DNA from: Dyadobacter sp. CECT 9275 | Lineage (GTDB): Bacteria > Bacteroidota > Bacteroidia > Cytophagales > Spirosomataceae | Direction of reading: 5' to 3' | NCBI RefSeq assembly: GCF_907164905.1 | Contig: NZ_CAJRAF010000004.1 | Span: 372,001 to 436,000 of the forward strand | Length of the DNA stretch: 64,000 nucleotides | Shown here: positions 1 to 8,117 of the stretch, piece by piece | How the letters are laid out: each line of letters opens with the position of its first letter | Numbering within the stretch: position 1 is the stretch's first letter | Position numbers and translations under genes: made by a program | Notes under the pieces: model-generated | What the model saw: the letters and a program-made list of their open reading frames with translations, nothing else | What the model was told of the DNA's origin: nothing | Databases searched by the model: none

Positions 1-495
1 ACCCACTTATCCATCCCTCTAAGCTTGGTAGACCGGCTGAGCCAGCACCCCAATATTGTGGGCTTTAAGGATTCAGAAAGAAGTATGGAAAGACTGGAAA
101 CGTCGGTATCATTATGGAAAGAACGGACTGATTTTTCATATCTGTCGGGATGGGCGGCCATGTCACACAAAGCCATCGAACTTGGAGCGGACGGAATCAT
201 TCCAAGTACCGGGAACCTCACACCGCATCTCTATCAGGTCATTTACACATCCGGCGGAGGACATGAAGGCTGGCTGGCGCAGGAAAAGGCAGACAGGATT
301 TCTGAATTATACCAAAAAGACAGGACATTGAGCAGAGCGCTTCCTGTATTAAAAACCATGATGGCCGCATACGGGCTTTGCCAACCAGAAATGCTCCCGC
401 CAATGTACCCTTTAACCAGAGACGAACAACGAACCGTCCAAAGCCAGACCTTATCTCTTTTCGGAGATTTGAACCAAATAAACAGCATGAATTAA
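1..495 (+). CDS. Dihydrodipicolinate synthase/N-acetylneuraminate lyase family protein (3' part)
   Basis: The reading frame is open from base 1 to the stop at 493-495, so only the C-terminal 164 residues are visible and the true start lies outside the window. The motif VGFKDSE (Lys codon at 67-69) matches the Schiff-base lysine segment GIK(D/E) of the DapA/NanA class I aldolase family, a TIM barrel. The rest fits the C-terminal helical part of that family. Members cleave or form 2-keto acids by aldol chemistry. The next gene starts on the base after the stop, so the two are translationally linked. With PdxA and DUF1537 kinase neighbours, a sugar-acid aldolase or dehydratase role is more likely than lysine synthesis (inference). 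The substrate is unknown. Confidence 0.85.
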   Translation, partial: THLSIPLSLVDRLSQHPNIVGFKDSERSMERLETSVSLWKERTDFSYLSGWAAMSHKAIELGADGIIPSTGNLTPHLYQVIYTSGGGHEGWLAQEKADRISELYQKDRTLSRALPVLKTMMAAYGLCQPEMLPPMYPLTRDEQRTVQSQTLSLFGDLNQINSMN

Positions 496-1530
496 ATGAA
501 TGATCAAAGACCCGTTTTAGGGATCACCATGGGTGACCCTGCGAGCATAGGCCCCGAGGTAGCCGTGAAGGCACTGGCCAGAGAAGAGATTTATACCATC
601 TGCAGGCCATTGATCGTGGGAGATGCAAAAGTGATTGCGGACGCGATCCGTTTCTGTGGGCTGGATATTAAAGTAAACGCCGTTAAGTCGGTTGAGAAAG
701 CGGTATTCCTTTTCGGGCAAATCGACGTGTACGACCTGAACAACGTAAAGCTCGAAACATTAAAAAAAGGCGAGATGTCTGCCGCGGCAGGCGATGTGGC
801 GTTTAAGACCGTGGTCGAAACCATCAGACTTGCCATGGGAGGACAGGTTGACGGAACGGTGACCGGGCCGATCAACAAGGAATCCATACAAATGGCGGGG
901 CATCGTTTTTCGGGCCATACGGAGATCTACGCCCATTATACGGACACAAAGAAATATGCCATGCTGCTGGTGGAGAATGACCTGAGGGTTATCCATGTTT
1001 CTACGCACGTGTCGTTAAGAGAAGCCTGCGACCTCGTCAAAAAGGACCGGATACTGGATACCATTGAACTCATGCATGGCGCCTGCCGCCGGTTAGGCAT
1101 TGCCAGCCCTAAAATTGCAGTAGCCGGTTTAAATCCGCATGCCAGTGACGGAGGCCTGTTTGGCTGGGAAGAAAAAAACGAAATCATTCCTGCCATAGAA
1201 GAGGCTCTCAGCCGGGGTTATCAAGTAGAAGGCCCTATCCCTGCCGACACCCTGTTTCCTAAAGCAATCGGTGGCAGTTACGATGGCTGCGTAGTGATGT
1301 ATCATGACCAGGGACATATTCCTTTTAAAATGGTAGGCTTTTCCTGGGACAGTGAAACGAAGAAAATGAACAGCGTCAAGGGAGTCAATATGACCCTGGG
1401 ACTGCCTATTATCCGGACTTCCGTGGACCACGGGACGGCCATGGAAATTGCGGGAAAGGGCATTGCAAGCCCCGACGCCATGATCCTGGCGATTGAGTAT
1501 GCCGTCAGGCTTTTTAAGAATAAGGTTTAA
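496..1530 (+). CDS. pdxA: PdxA-family 4-phosphate dehydrogenase, probably PdxA2 (acid-sugar catabolism)
   Basis: This 344-residue protein has the full PdxA plan. GDPASIGPEV lies at about residues 13-22, GHTE at 140-143, and the metal-binding histidines are at 171 (STH), 215 (NPH) and 270 (MYHDQGH); RTSVDHGTA lies near 307. PdxA enzymes oxidise 4-phosphohydroxy-threonine with NAD and a divalent metal. The PdxA2 branch acts instead on D-threonate or D-erythronate 4-phosphate and yields dihydroxyacetone phosphate after decarboxylation. A DUF1537 kinase starts 14 bp downstream, and that pairing is the known hallmark of the PdxA2 pathway, so I favour catabolism over pyridoxal phosphate synthesis. 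The ATG at 496 follows the previous stop codon directly. The family call is firm; the substrate is inferred. Confidence 0.92.
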   Translation: MNDQRPVLGITMGDPASIGPEVAVKALAREEIYTICRPLIVGDAKVIADAIRFCGLDIKVNAVKSVEKAVFLFGQIDVYDLNNVKLETLKKGEMSAAAGDVAFKTVVETIRLAMGGQVDGTVTGPINKESIQMAGHRFSGHTEIYAHYTDTKKYAMLLVENDLRVIHVSTHVSLREACDLVKKDRILDTIELMHGACRRLGIASPKIAVAGLNPHASDGGLFGWEEKNEIIPAIEEALSRGYQVEGPIPADTLFPKAIGGSYDGCVVMYHDQGHIPFKMVGFSWDSETKKMNSVKGVNMTLGLPIIRTSVDHGTAMEIAGKGIASPDAMILAIEYAVRLFKNKV

Positions 1531-1544
1531 ATATACTAAACGGA

Positions 1545-2699
1545 ATGATAGCAGTTATTGCAGATGATTTTACGGGTGCGGCGGAAATTGGCGGTGTGGG
1601 TATCCGCCATGGGTTCAGTGTTGTCATAGAAACGAAGGTCGACAAAAACATATCAGCCGATATTCTCATCATTGCAACGGATACACGTTCTCAGACGCCC
1701 GAAAAAGCCGCAGATGTAACACAAAAAATCACTTCCGAACTGCTTGCACTGCACCCTGATTTTATCTACAAAAAAATAGATTCGATCTTAAGAGGTAATG
1801 TAGGGGCAGAATTAACAGCCCAGCTCATAACCTCCGGGAAACAAAAGGCAATGCTTGTCCCTGCCAATCCGCAATTAAACAGGACCATACGGGACGGTAT
1901 CTATTATTACAACGGTATCCCGCTCAATGAATTCAGCTTTACCAACGGGACATCAAACGCACGAACTTCTTCCCGAGTACTTGATCTTTTGGGAGAAGCA
2001 GTCCGGCCTTTCACGTCCGTAGTATCCATAGGCGACGCTTTACCGGAGAAGGGGCTCATCATAGGCAATACATCCGATACCGATGATCTTGACAACTGGG
2101 TCAGAAAAATTGATTCCCAAACGATTCCGGCGGGAGGATCCAGTTTTTTTGACGCCATTTTAAGAGCACATCCAAAACAGACTGCAAACCAGAAGATATC
2201 ACCGCTCCGGTTAGGCCCAAAAATGATGTACATATGTGGCAGTGCATTCGATAACAGCAGAATGTTGGTACAAAAGGCTCGGCAGGCAGGGCACGCCGTT
2301 GCTTATATGCCTGAAAATCTGCTTACAGATGACGGGCCAGATCACAGTTTGTTTGCCCGATGGAAAAACGAGATTTGTGACGGCCTGCAAAAAACTGGAA
2401 AGGTTATTGTCGCTATTGATAAAATCACCGGCGTACAGGAAAACGTTTCGTGTAAAATAAGACAGGCAGTTGCGACAGCAGTACAAAGCGTAATGAACGA
2501 AGCTGAGATCGACGAACTGATCATTGAAGGAGGAGCTACCGCATATGCTGTTACGCAAAAACTGGGATATACCCGGTTATATCCGGTCAATGAGTTGGGC
2601 CCTGGATCCATACGGATGAAAGTCAGAGAAAATGCAAATATTTTTTTAACCTTAAAACCAGGTAGTTACACTTGGCCGGATGTTATCTGGCCCTATTAG
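1545..2699 (+). CDS. Four-carbon acid sugar kinase (DUF1537 family)
   Basis: A 384-residue cytoplasmic protein opening with IADDFTGA (residues 5-12), the acid-sugar-binding signature of the DUF1537 kinases. The C-terminal nucleotide-binding half shows EGGATA (about 329-334) and a LKPGSY motif near the end. Known family members phosphorylate D-threonate, D-erythronate, L-threonate or related acids at C4, and a PdxA2-type dehydrogenase then oxidises the product. The gene begins 14 bp after the PdxA gene, which supports a shared transcript and pathway. The length is slightly below the usual 400-430 residues but both domains appear intact. Which acid is used cannot be read from sequence. Confidence 0.92.
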   Translation: MIAVIADDFTGAAEIGGVGIRHGFSVVIETKVDKNISADILIIATDTRSQTPEKAADVTQKITSELLALHPDFIYKKIDSILRGNVGAELTAQLITSGKQKAMLVPANPQLNRTIRDGIYYYNGIPLNEFSFTNGTSNARTSSRVLDLLGEAVRPFTSVVSIGDALPEKGLIIGNTSDTDDLDNWVRKIDSQTIPAGGSSFFDAILRAHPKQTANQKISPLRLGPKMMYICGSAFDNSRMLVQKARQAGHAVAYMPENLLTDDGPDHSLFARWKNEICDGLQKTGKVIVAIDKITGVQENVSCKIRQAVATAVQSVMNEAEIDELIIEGGATAYAVTQKLGYTRLYPVNELGPGSIRMKVRENANIFLTLKPGSYTWPDVIWPY

Positions 2700-2754
2700 A
2701 ACCAGCAGTCAGAGATTCCAATCAAACAACCCTTAGTTATACCAAACCAATAAA

Positions 2755-4074
2755 ATGAAAGCAAACGGAGAAGAAACGGTTTCACCGGGAGTTACCCGGA
2801 GGGATTTTATCAGAACGACTGGCGTCGGCATCATCGGCGCGCCTTACATCGCAAAAAGTGCATGGACGCGGACGGCTCCCAGTGATATGATCCGTCACGC
2901 GGTAATCGGGACGGGAGGCATGGGTCGCAACCATACCAAAACCTTCGGAAATATCAAAGGATGCGACCTGGTGGCAGTTTGCGACGTTGATCCCCAGCAG
3001 CTGGAAAAAGCAGTAAAAGATCTGCCCAATGGTGATAAGATAAAAAAGTATGCCGATTTCAGACAGCTCCTGACAGACAAAACAATCGATTCGGTCTCGA
3101 TTGCCTCGCCGGATCACTGGCACACGCCTATGGCGCTGTATGCCCTGATGGCCGGCAAACACGTATATGTGGAAAAACCGTGCAGCCATAACATCCGCGA
3201 AACCAACCTGCTAGTGAAAGCGTCCAAGGCTTTCAACAAATGTGTGCAACACGGTACGCAGCGACGCAGCAACGGAGCACATATAGAGGGGATGAAGCAG
3301 TTACGTAATGGTATCATTGGTAAAGTACATACCATTAAAGCCATTGATCACCAGCACCGCGAGGCCATCGGTCGCGCTGCGTCGGAGGCTCCTCCCAAAG
3401 GAGTGGACTATGACATGTGGCTTGGGGCTGCGCCAAAAGTACCATTTACCAAAAATCGCTGGCACTATACCTGGCGCTGGTTCTGGGATTATGGAAACGG
3501 AGATGCCGCAAACGACGGAGTGCATCAGATCGACGTAGCGGTTTGGGCACTGGGAGACCGCTATCCAAAACGTGTGATTTCTTCCGGCGGCCAATATTAT
3601 TACAACGACGACCACCAGACTCCGGATACCCAGACCACCATTTTTGAATATGACGACACGCAGATCATCTGGGAAATGAGGCTTTGGACACCCTACAACC
3701 TCGAAGGCCACGACAACGGAAACGTTGCCTATGGTACTGACGGTAAAATGGAGTTTGGCCGCAGCGGTGTGGTGGTGACGAAAGGAAAAGAACAGATCAA
3801 GATAGAATCACCTGTTGAGGTAGAGGCCATAATGCCTAACTTCCTCACGGCAGTGCGGGAAAACAACCCTGCAAAGCTCAATTCACCCATTGAGAGAGGT
3901 GCTATTGCTACCAATATGGCTATGCTGGCCAATATTACCACTCGCCTTGGCGCACCTTCCATTACCTACGACCCCATTAAACAAATCGTAAAATGCCCGG
4001 GGTTTGACGACAAAGCCAATGCCTTGCTGGGCCGCGAATACCGGAAAGGTTACGAACTTCCCTACAAAGGTTAA
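2755..4074 (+). CDS. Gfo/Idh/MocA family oxidoreductase, Tat-exported
   Basis: 439 residues. The N-terminus has a twin-arginine signal (TRRDFIRTTG at about 14-23, then a hydrophobic stretch), so the enzyme is probably exported folded with its NAD(P) cofactor. The Rossmann motif VIGTGGMG lies near 50-57 and the family EKP motif at 140-142, where the lysine is the usual catalytic residue. Such exported Gfo/Idh enzymes in Bacteroidota act on sugars or cyclitols in the periplasm. It follows the kinase after 55 bp and is probably co-transcribed with it. The substrate is unknown, but the operon suggests oxidation of a sugar derivative that feeds the acid-sugar pathway (inference). Confidence 0.9.
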   Translation: MKANGEETVSPGVTRRDFIRTTGVGIIGAPYIAKSAWTRTAPSDMIRHAVIGTGGMGRNHTKTFGNIKGCDLVAVCDVDPQQLEKAVKDLPNGDKIKKYADFRQLLTDKTIDSVSIASPDHWHTPMALYALMAGKHVYVEKPCSHNIRETNLLVKASKAFNKCVQHGTQRRSNGAHIEGMKQLRNGIIGKVHTIKAIDHQHREAIGRAASEAPPKGVDYDMWLGAAPKVPFTKNRWHYTWRWFWDYGNGDAANDGVHQIDVAVWALGDRYPKRVISSGGQYYYNDDHQTPDTQTTIFEYDDTQIIWEMRLWTPYNLEGHDNGNVAYGTDGKMEFGRSGVVVTKGKEQIKIESPVEVEAIMPNFLTAVRENNPAKLNSPIERGAIATNMAMLANITTRLGAPSITYDPIKQIVKCPGFDDKANALLGREYRKGYELPYKG

Positions 4075-4114
4075 ACACTCATACCCCGTTAACTAAAACT
4101 TGAACAACCATATC

Positions 4115-5116
4115 ATGAAAAAAAAACAAACGATACTGTCCGGCCTGAGAAAATGGATCGGAGTGACCGCATATTTGTCTGTTGCTATGCTATTTTACAA
4201 TCCGTTGGCAGCTCAGCAGTCAAAAAAGGGCACTAAACAACCTGTTGTTGCATTTGAACAAAAGCCGGGTGAACTGACAATCACCATAGGAGGAAAACCC
4301 TTCGCAAGTTATGTATACGAAGACCCAAAAATATCGCGGCCCTATTTTGCCCATGTGAAGTCGGCCTGTGGTGTTCAGGTAACACGTAACTATCCTCCCC
4401 AGCAGGGAGACCCTCAGGATCACTCCACTTTTCATCCCGGAATATGGCTCAGCTTTGGGGATATCAACGGAAATGACTACTGGAGGCTCAAGGCAAAAGT
4501 GGAACACGAAATGTTTGTGGAACAACCCGAAGGAGGAGCAGGAAAAGGTACTTTTACGGTAAGAAACTACTATATGAGTACCGACGGCAAAGACCGGGTA
4601 CTGGCAGAACTCGTGAAATATACGATTCTGGTAAGGCCTACCGGCACATTGCTGCTGACTGACAGCAAATTTTCTGCGGAAGCCGGCGATTTTGCCTTCG
4701 GCGACCAGGAAGAAATGGGACTTGGCGTAAGAGTGAATACGAAGTTCTCTGTACAGTATGGCAAAGGACATATAACCAATGCCGAAGGACGGAAAGACGG
4801 GAAAGAAACCTGGGGGAAATCATCCGCCTGGGTTGATTACAGTGGCCTTGTCGACAACCAGTATGTGGGGGTGGCCATCATGCCTGACCCCAAAAATTTC
4901 CGTCCCAGCTGGTTCCATACCCGGGACTACGGTTTAATGGCTGCAAACGCCTTTGGCCGCGATGCAATGAAACAGGGTGAAAAAAGCTCGGTGGTGGTGA
5001 AAAAGGGAGAAACATTCAGGCTGGCCTATGGGGTACTGATTTATTGCAAACCCAATGGTGAAAAAGTGAACATAGCGGGTGCCTATCAGGATTATTTGAA
5101 AGTAATAAAGGAGTAA
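4115..5116 (+). CDS. DUF6807 (PmoA-like) family secreted protein
   Basis: I take the ATG at 4115 as the start; the frame also allows TTG at 4100, but the ATG directly precedes the signal peptide (MKKKQTILS..., hydrophobic core, cleavage near AAQQ). The mature part of about 300 residues has the conserved HSTFHPGIWLSFGDINGND segment and the SAWVDYSG and RDYGLMAANAF segments of the DUF6807 family. Databases often mislabel it methane oxygenase PmoA; there is no relation to methane monooxygenase. DUF6807 genes repeatedly sit beside Gfo/Idh genes in Bacteroidota and Planctomycetes, as here (41 bp gap). The fold is probably a beta-sandwich of the galactose-mutarotase type and a sugar-related role is likely, but no activity is established. 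Confidence 0.8.
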   Translation: MKKKQTILSGLRKWIGVTAYLSVAMLFYNPLAAQQSKKGTKQPVVAFEQKPGELTITIGGKPFASYVYEDPKISRPYFAHVKSACGVQVTRNYPPQQGDPQDHSTFHPGIWLSFGDINGNDYWRLKAKVEHEMFVEQPEGGAGKGTFTVRNYYMSTDGKDRVLAELVKYTILVRPTGTLLLTDSKFSAEAGDFAFGDQEEMGLGVRVNTKFSVQYGKGHITNAEGRKDGKETWGKSSAWVDYSGLVDNQYVGVAIMPDPKNFRPSWFHTRDYGLMAANAFGRDAMKQGEKSSVVVKKGETFRLAYGVLIYCKPNGEKVNIAGAYQDYLKVIKE

Positions 5117-5134
5117 CCAGAATTTCGTAAATGT

Positions 5135-6616
5135 ATGTCTATGAAGAATTTCATCACCGGAATAATTTGCTTCTACCTGCTTTTTCCTGCGAAATCATTT
5201 GCACAAAAAAAGGACTACCTTTTTTATGTAAAAGAACATTGTGACCAGCTCATTGCTCATGGCAAAGATGTATACGGTGATAAAAAATCGGATATGCTAG
5301 CCTCCATCATCGACACACGGGACATGAGTGTACCCAAGTGGAAGGTTCCTCCTACCCAGGGTACCCGCGGGTCAGACCGTGCCGTAGGAGGAAGTAATTA
5401 TTATCACGATGTGCAAACGATAACAGTGTTAAATTCCTTAACAAAACTTACCGGAGACGCTAAATACAAGTCTGCCGCAACCCATTACACCAATGATTTT
5501 TTAACCCTTTGCCAAAATCCCTACACCGGACTTCTGGGCTGGGGAGAACATCTGTACTATAATTTTTATGCAGATTCAGTAAGGGAAGGAGATCTGGACC
5601 AGCCTGGACTTTACCTGACACATGAGTTCATCGAAAATACTCCTCCCTGGCCAAATTTGTGGGAAATGGATTCGGCTCGAACTACCCGCGCCATCATCGG
5701 GGTGAGAGGACACTTCCGGTCACCGGTAACCCAGAGCTTTCTTTACAACCGCCACGCGAGATGGAATAAAATACTGAAACCCGAATACCGTGGCCTGGAA
5801 CAATATCAGGACGGCGGCCAAGCCTGGATCAAACATTCCGGTTTACAGTGTTATTCCTTTACTTTTCTTTATAAAAAAACCGGCAATCCGGAGTGGAAAA
5901 GATGGGCAGAAGGAACCGGTAAACTTTTCTGGAAATACCGCAATCCGGAAACAAATCTTACCATCAGCTGTATTGATGACCCGCGCCCAAGCGGCATGTA
6001 TGCCAATATCAATTCCATGGGATTGTTGAGCTACTATCTGCTGAAATCATGGCAGGTAGATCCCCGCTTTGCTCATTTCAGAAAACAGGCAGAAACAATG
6101 CTAAAATCCGTGGAAAAATACTCCTGGGACAAAGCCAGAAGCGGGTATGTCACAGAGCTGCAACTAGACGGCACCGTGTTTAACAAGGAACTCGTTAACG
6201 TTGTGGAAACAGGATATGGCAATGCGGACATCCTGCTTTTTGGCAGGATAGCCGCCTATTTTTATAAAGTTACGGGTGATAAGGCCTATCTGGAAATGGT
6301 AAAAAAGATCTCCGCTATGTTGCTGAAACATTCGTGGCCCGACACCTTCGTAGTGAACAGCCTTGCCAGTGCACTTCAGTTTTCCATGGATGCATATGAA
6401 GTGACAGGCGATACCAGACTTCTTGATCTGGCCGGAAAATACGCAGATACCGGCATCAATAAACTATGGAGCGGGAAGTTGTTTGTTCGTGAACCCAAAG
6501 ATCCTTATTATGAGGCAAAACTTGGAACGAGTGATCTGGTAGCCGGCCTGCTGCGCCTGCATATGATCCAGAACTCCAGATCAGCAGATGCAGGTCTCTT
6601 GTTATGGTCGTTGTAA
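5135..6616 (+). CDS. Secreted (alpha/alpha)-barrel protein, putative glycoside hydrolase or lyase
   Basis: 493 residues starting MSMKNFITGI with a Sec signal ending near SFAQ. The body is helical, with recurring segments such as TKLTGDAKYKSAA, KKTGNPEWKRWAEGT, YKVTGDKAYLEM and YEVTGDTRLLDLAGKY. These resemble the inner-outer helix hairpins of (alpha/alpha)6 barrels seen in AGE epimerases, unsaturated glucuronyl hydrolases and several polysaccharide lyases. No catalytic motif lets me choose between these. It is the last gene of the operon, 18 bp after the DUF6807 gene, and its export suggests that it releases a sugar that the upstream enzymes oxidise. The family is not recognised with certainty. 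Confidence 0.6.
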   Translation: MSMKNFITGIICFYLLFPAKSFAQKKDYLFYVKEHCDQLIAHGKDVYGDKKSDMLASIIDTRDMSVPKWKVPPTQGTRGSDRAVGGSNYYHDVQTITVLNSLTKLTGDAKYKSAATHYTNDFLTLCQNPYTGLLGWGEHLYYNFYADSVREGDLDQPGLYLTHEFIENTPPWPNLWEMDSARTTRAIIGVRGHFRSPVTQSFLYNRHARWNKILKPEYRGLEQYQDGGQAWIKHSGLQCYSFTFLYKKTGNPEWKRWAEGTGKLFWKYRNPETNLTISCIDDPRPSGMYANINSMGLLSYYLLKSWQVDPRFAHFRKQAETMLKSVEKYSWDKARSGYVTELQLDGTVFNKELVNVVETGYGNADILLFGRIAAYFYKVTGDKAYLEMVKKISAMLLKHSWPDTFVVNSLASALQFSMDAYEVTGDTRLLDLAGKYADTGINKLWSGKLFVREPKDPYYEAKLGTSDLVAGLLRLHMIQNSRSADAGLLLWSL

Positions 6617-6660
6617 CGAAATCCTACCAGGAAACAATTTGATTTAAGGTGTTTGCAAAG

Positions 6661-6997
6661 ATCTGCGGGTTAAATATCTCCCGCGGATCTCCGCTGATTC
6701 CTAACTCGCTGATCACCGCTAAAACTCTTCTGCGAAAATCTGCGGAGTAAAATCCTACAAATCTGCGGGTTAATATTTCCCACAGATAAACGCTGATTCC
6801 TTACCCGCTGATCAACGCTGAAACTCTTCTGCGCAAATCGGCGGGATGAAATCTTACAAATCGGCCGGGTAAATATCTCCCGCGGATAAACGCTGATTCT
6901 TTACCCGCTGATCAACGCAGATACTCGTCTGCGGAAATCTGCGGATTAAAATCCTGTAAATCTGCGGGTAATATTTCTCACGAATTTCTTAACTTGT
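6661..6997 (+). repeat. 100-bp tandem direct-repeat array, about 3.3 copies
   Basis: Units begin at 6661, 6761, 6860 and 6960 with ATC(T/G)GCGGGT or a close variant, giving a 99-100 bp period. The fourth copy breaks off after about 20-30 bases. Within each unit ATCYGCGGG is followed after about ten bases by CCCRCRGAT, an imperfect hairpin, and CGCTGAT/CGCAGAT words face ATCTGCG words further on. One more diverged copy in the same orientation lies beyond the next gene (7449-7531), so the GxxExxY gene sits between copies. The spacing is far too long and uniform for CRISPR, and no spacers are present. Confidence 0.85.
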
Positions 6998-7015
6998 CAC
7001 CAAACACTATCACAC

Positions 7016-7411
7016 ATGATGACTACAAACGAACTTTCCTACGAAATCCGAGGCTGCATTTTTAATGTCTACAACAACCTTGGCCCCGGATTGCTTGAAT
7101 CTGCATACGAAGCAGCTCTTGCATATGAATTACACAAGAAAAACCTCTCGTTTGCCAGGCAAGTAGGCTTGCCGATGGTATATGAAGAACTTAGTCTGGA
7201 AATCGGGTATCGCCTAGATATTTTGGTTGAAAATAGAATCATAATTGAGATTAAATCGGTTGAAACGTTATTAAATGTCCACCATAAACAGATCATCACA
7301 TACCTCAAATTATCAGGATTAAAGCTGGGTTTGCTGGTAAATTTCAACTCCGATGACATTTCAAAATCCATTTTCAGGAAGGTAAATGGATTTCAGGATT
7401 TCACGGACTAG
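7016..7411 (+). CDS. GxxExxY protein (PD-(D/E)XK-like superfamily)
   Basis: 131 residues. The signature G25-x-x-E28-x-x-Y31 is present as GLLESAY. A nuclease-like core follows: D68 in YRLD, then E78-x-K80 in IIEIKSV, then QIITYLKLSG. This is the PD-(D/E)XK arrangement to which Pfam assigns the family (PDDEXK_3). The biological role of the family is not known. The gene stands alone on the + strand between an intact helical-barrel gene and decayed sequence, and 100-bp repeats flank it in the same orientation on both sides. That suggests a cassette that moves or is maintained with the repeats (inference). The start is the first of two adjacent ATGs; no clear ribosome-binding site is seen. Confidence 0.9.
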   Translation: MMTTNELSYEIRGCIFNVYNNLGPGLLESAYEAALAYELHKKNLSFARQVGLPMVYEELSLEIGYRLDILVENRIIIEIKSVETLLNVHHKQIITYLKLSGLKLGLLVNFNSDDISKSIFRKVNGFQDFTD

Positions 7412-7448
7412 TGGGCAGCGCAAAAGGTTTACCTGCAAGTAACCGCAG

Positions 7449-7531
7449 TTTTTTCTCCGCGGAAATCTGCAGGCTAAATCTGTAATATCTGCGAGCAACC
7501 CTTAGTTAAATTCCCACGGATAAACGCAGAT
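7449..7531 (+). repeat. Diverged copy of the 100-bp repeat downstream of the GxxExxY gene
   Basis: The words CCGCGGAAATCTGCAGG, AATATCTGCGAGC and CCCACGGATAAACGCAGATT align in order and orientation with the end of one array unit and the start of the next (compare 6929-6970 and 6880-6900). Identity is visibly lower than among the upstream copies. With the upstream array it brackets the GxxExxY gene. Confidence 0.7.
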
Positions 7532-7541
7532 TGTTCTGGTA

Positions 7542-7572
7542 GGGCGGGCGGCTGCTTAGAATCCGCCCGCCC
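7542..7572. other. Perfect GC-only hairpin (10-bp stem)
   Basis: GGGCGGGCGG at 7542-7551 and CCGCCCGCCC at 7563-7572 are perfect inverted repeats around an 11-base loop. No T-run follows on either strand, so it is not a textbook intrinsic terminator. It lies at the downstream edge of the repeat-flanked GxxExxY locus. Confidence 0.6.
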
Positions 7573-8117
7573 CGGCTTTGGTATATATCTCCCTCATTTA
7601 AAATCTTCAAGTTTCCGTTGGTCATGCCAATATCTTTATTGAGTATGCCACAGTCGGCCGCCACGATCACATTTCCGAAGCACATTTAACTCCCAACTCC
7701 TCATCTCCTTAGTAAGTAGCCCTTCCCCCCGGACGGATCAAATACACCCGGCGACCGGTTTATTGAAACTTCATACAACTCCATTTTACCCTGATCGTCT
7801 TTCATTTATGGTAGATAGACTTTACAAGAAGTGTCCTCAGCCACCATGTGACCATCCTGGAAGCCCTGCCGGACATAGATTTTGACAAGGCTCAACATGA
7901 AATGGAAGCACATCTGGAACATGTCAAAGACAGTATGAAGAACGTAAATGAAGTAAAACGGAGGATGTAGGAAAGGGTGAGGTAAAGCACAATCTTCATA
8001 TTCCTACTTTGCGTCGGTATCCCAGCTCCATACTGCATCCTCTTCAATTCGAAATACACTGGCATACAATTTGCCACAACTTGCTACAAGCAAGAATCAA
8101 CTTAATTCATAAAACCA
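7573..8117. other. Gene-free region with decayed coding fragments
   Basis: No intact gene is seen here. Three short coding-like fragments remain. On the minus strand, about 7706-7808 reads from an ATG to a stop as a 33-residue peptide (includes MELYEVSINRSPGVF). A second minus-strand stretch, roughly 7570-7685, reads as GNVIVAADCGILNKDIGMTN. On the plus strand, 7813-7968 ends in a charged helix (MEAHLEHVKDSMKNVNEV). I do not recognise any of them. With the frameshifted kinase that follows, the stretch looks like a graveyard next to the repeat array. A short heptamer-like string (TTTAACTCCCAACTCC) lies near 7686-7701. Confidence 0.4.

Noticed and set aside
496..1530. Vitamin B6 biosynthesis PdxA
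   Set aside because: Neighbours are a DUF1537 kinase and an aldolase, the catabolic PdxA2 context; no pdxJ nearby.
4100..4114. Earlier TTG start for the DUF6807 gene
   Set aside because: The ATG at 4115 directly precedes a normal signal peptide.
4115..5116. Methane monooxygenase subunit PmoA
   Set aside because: The name is a database misnomer for DUF6807; no methane oxidation genes or membrane helices of pMMO are present.
6661..7531. CRISPR array
   Set aside because: Repeats are about 100 bp, contiguous and without unique spacers; no cas gene is nearby.
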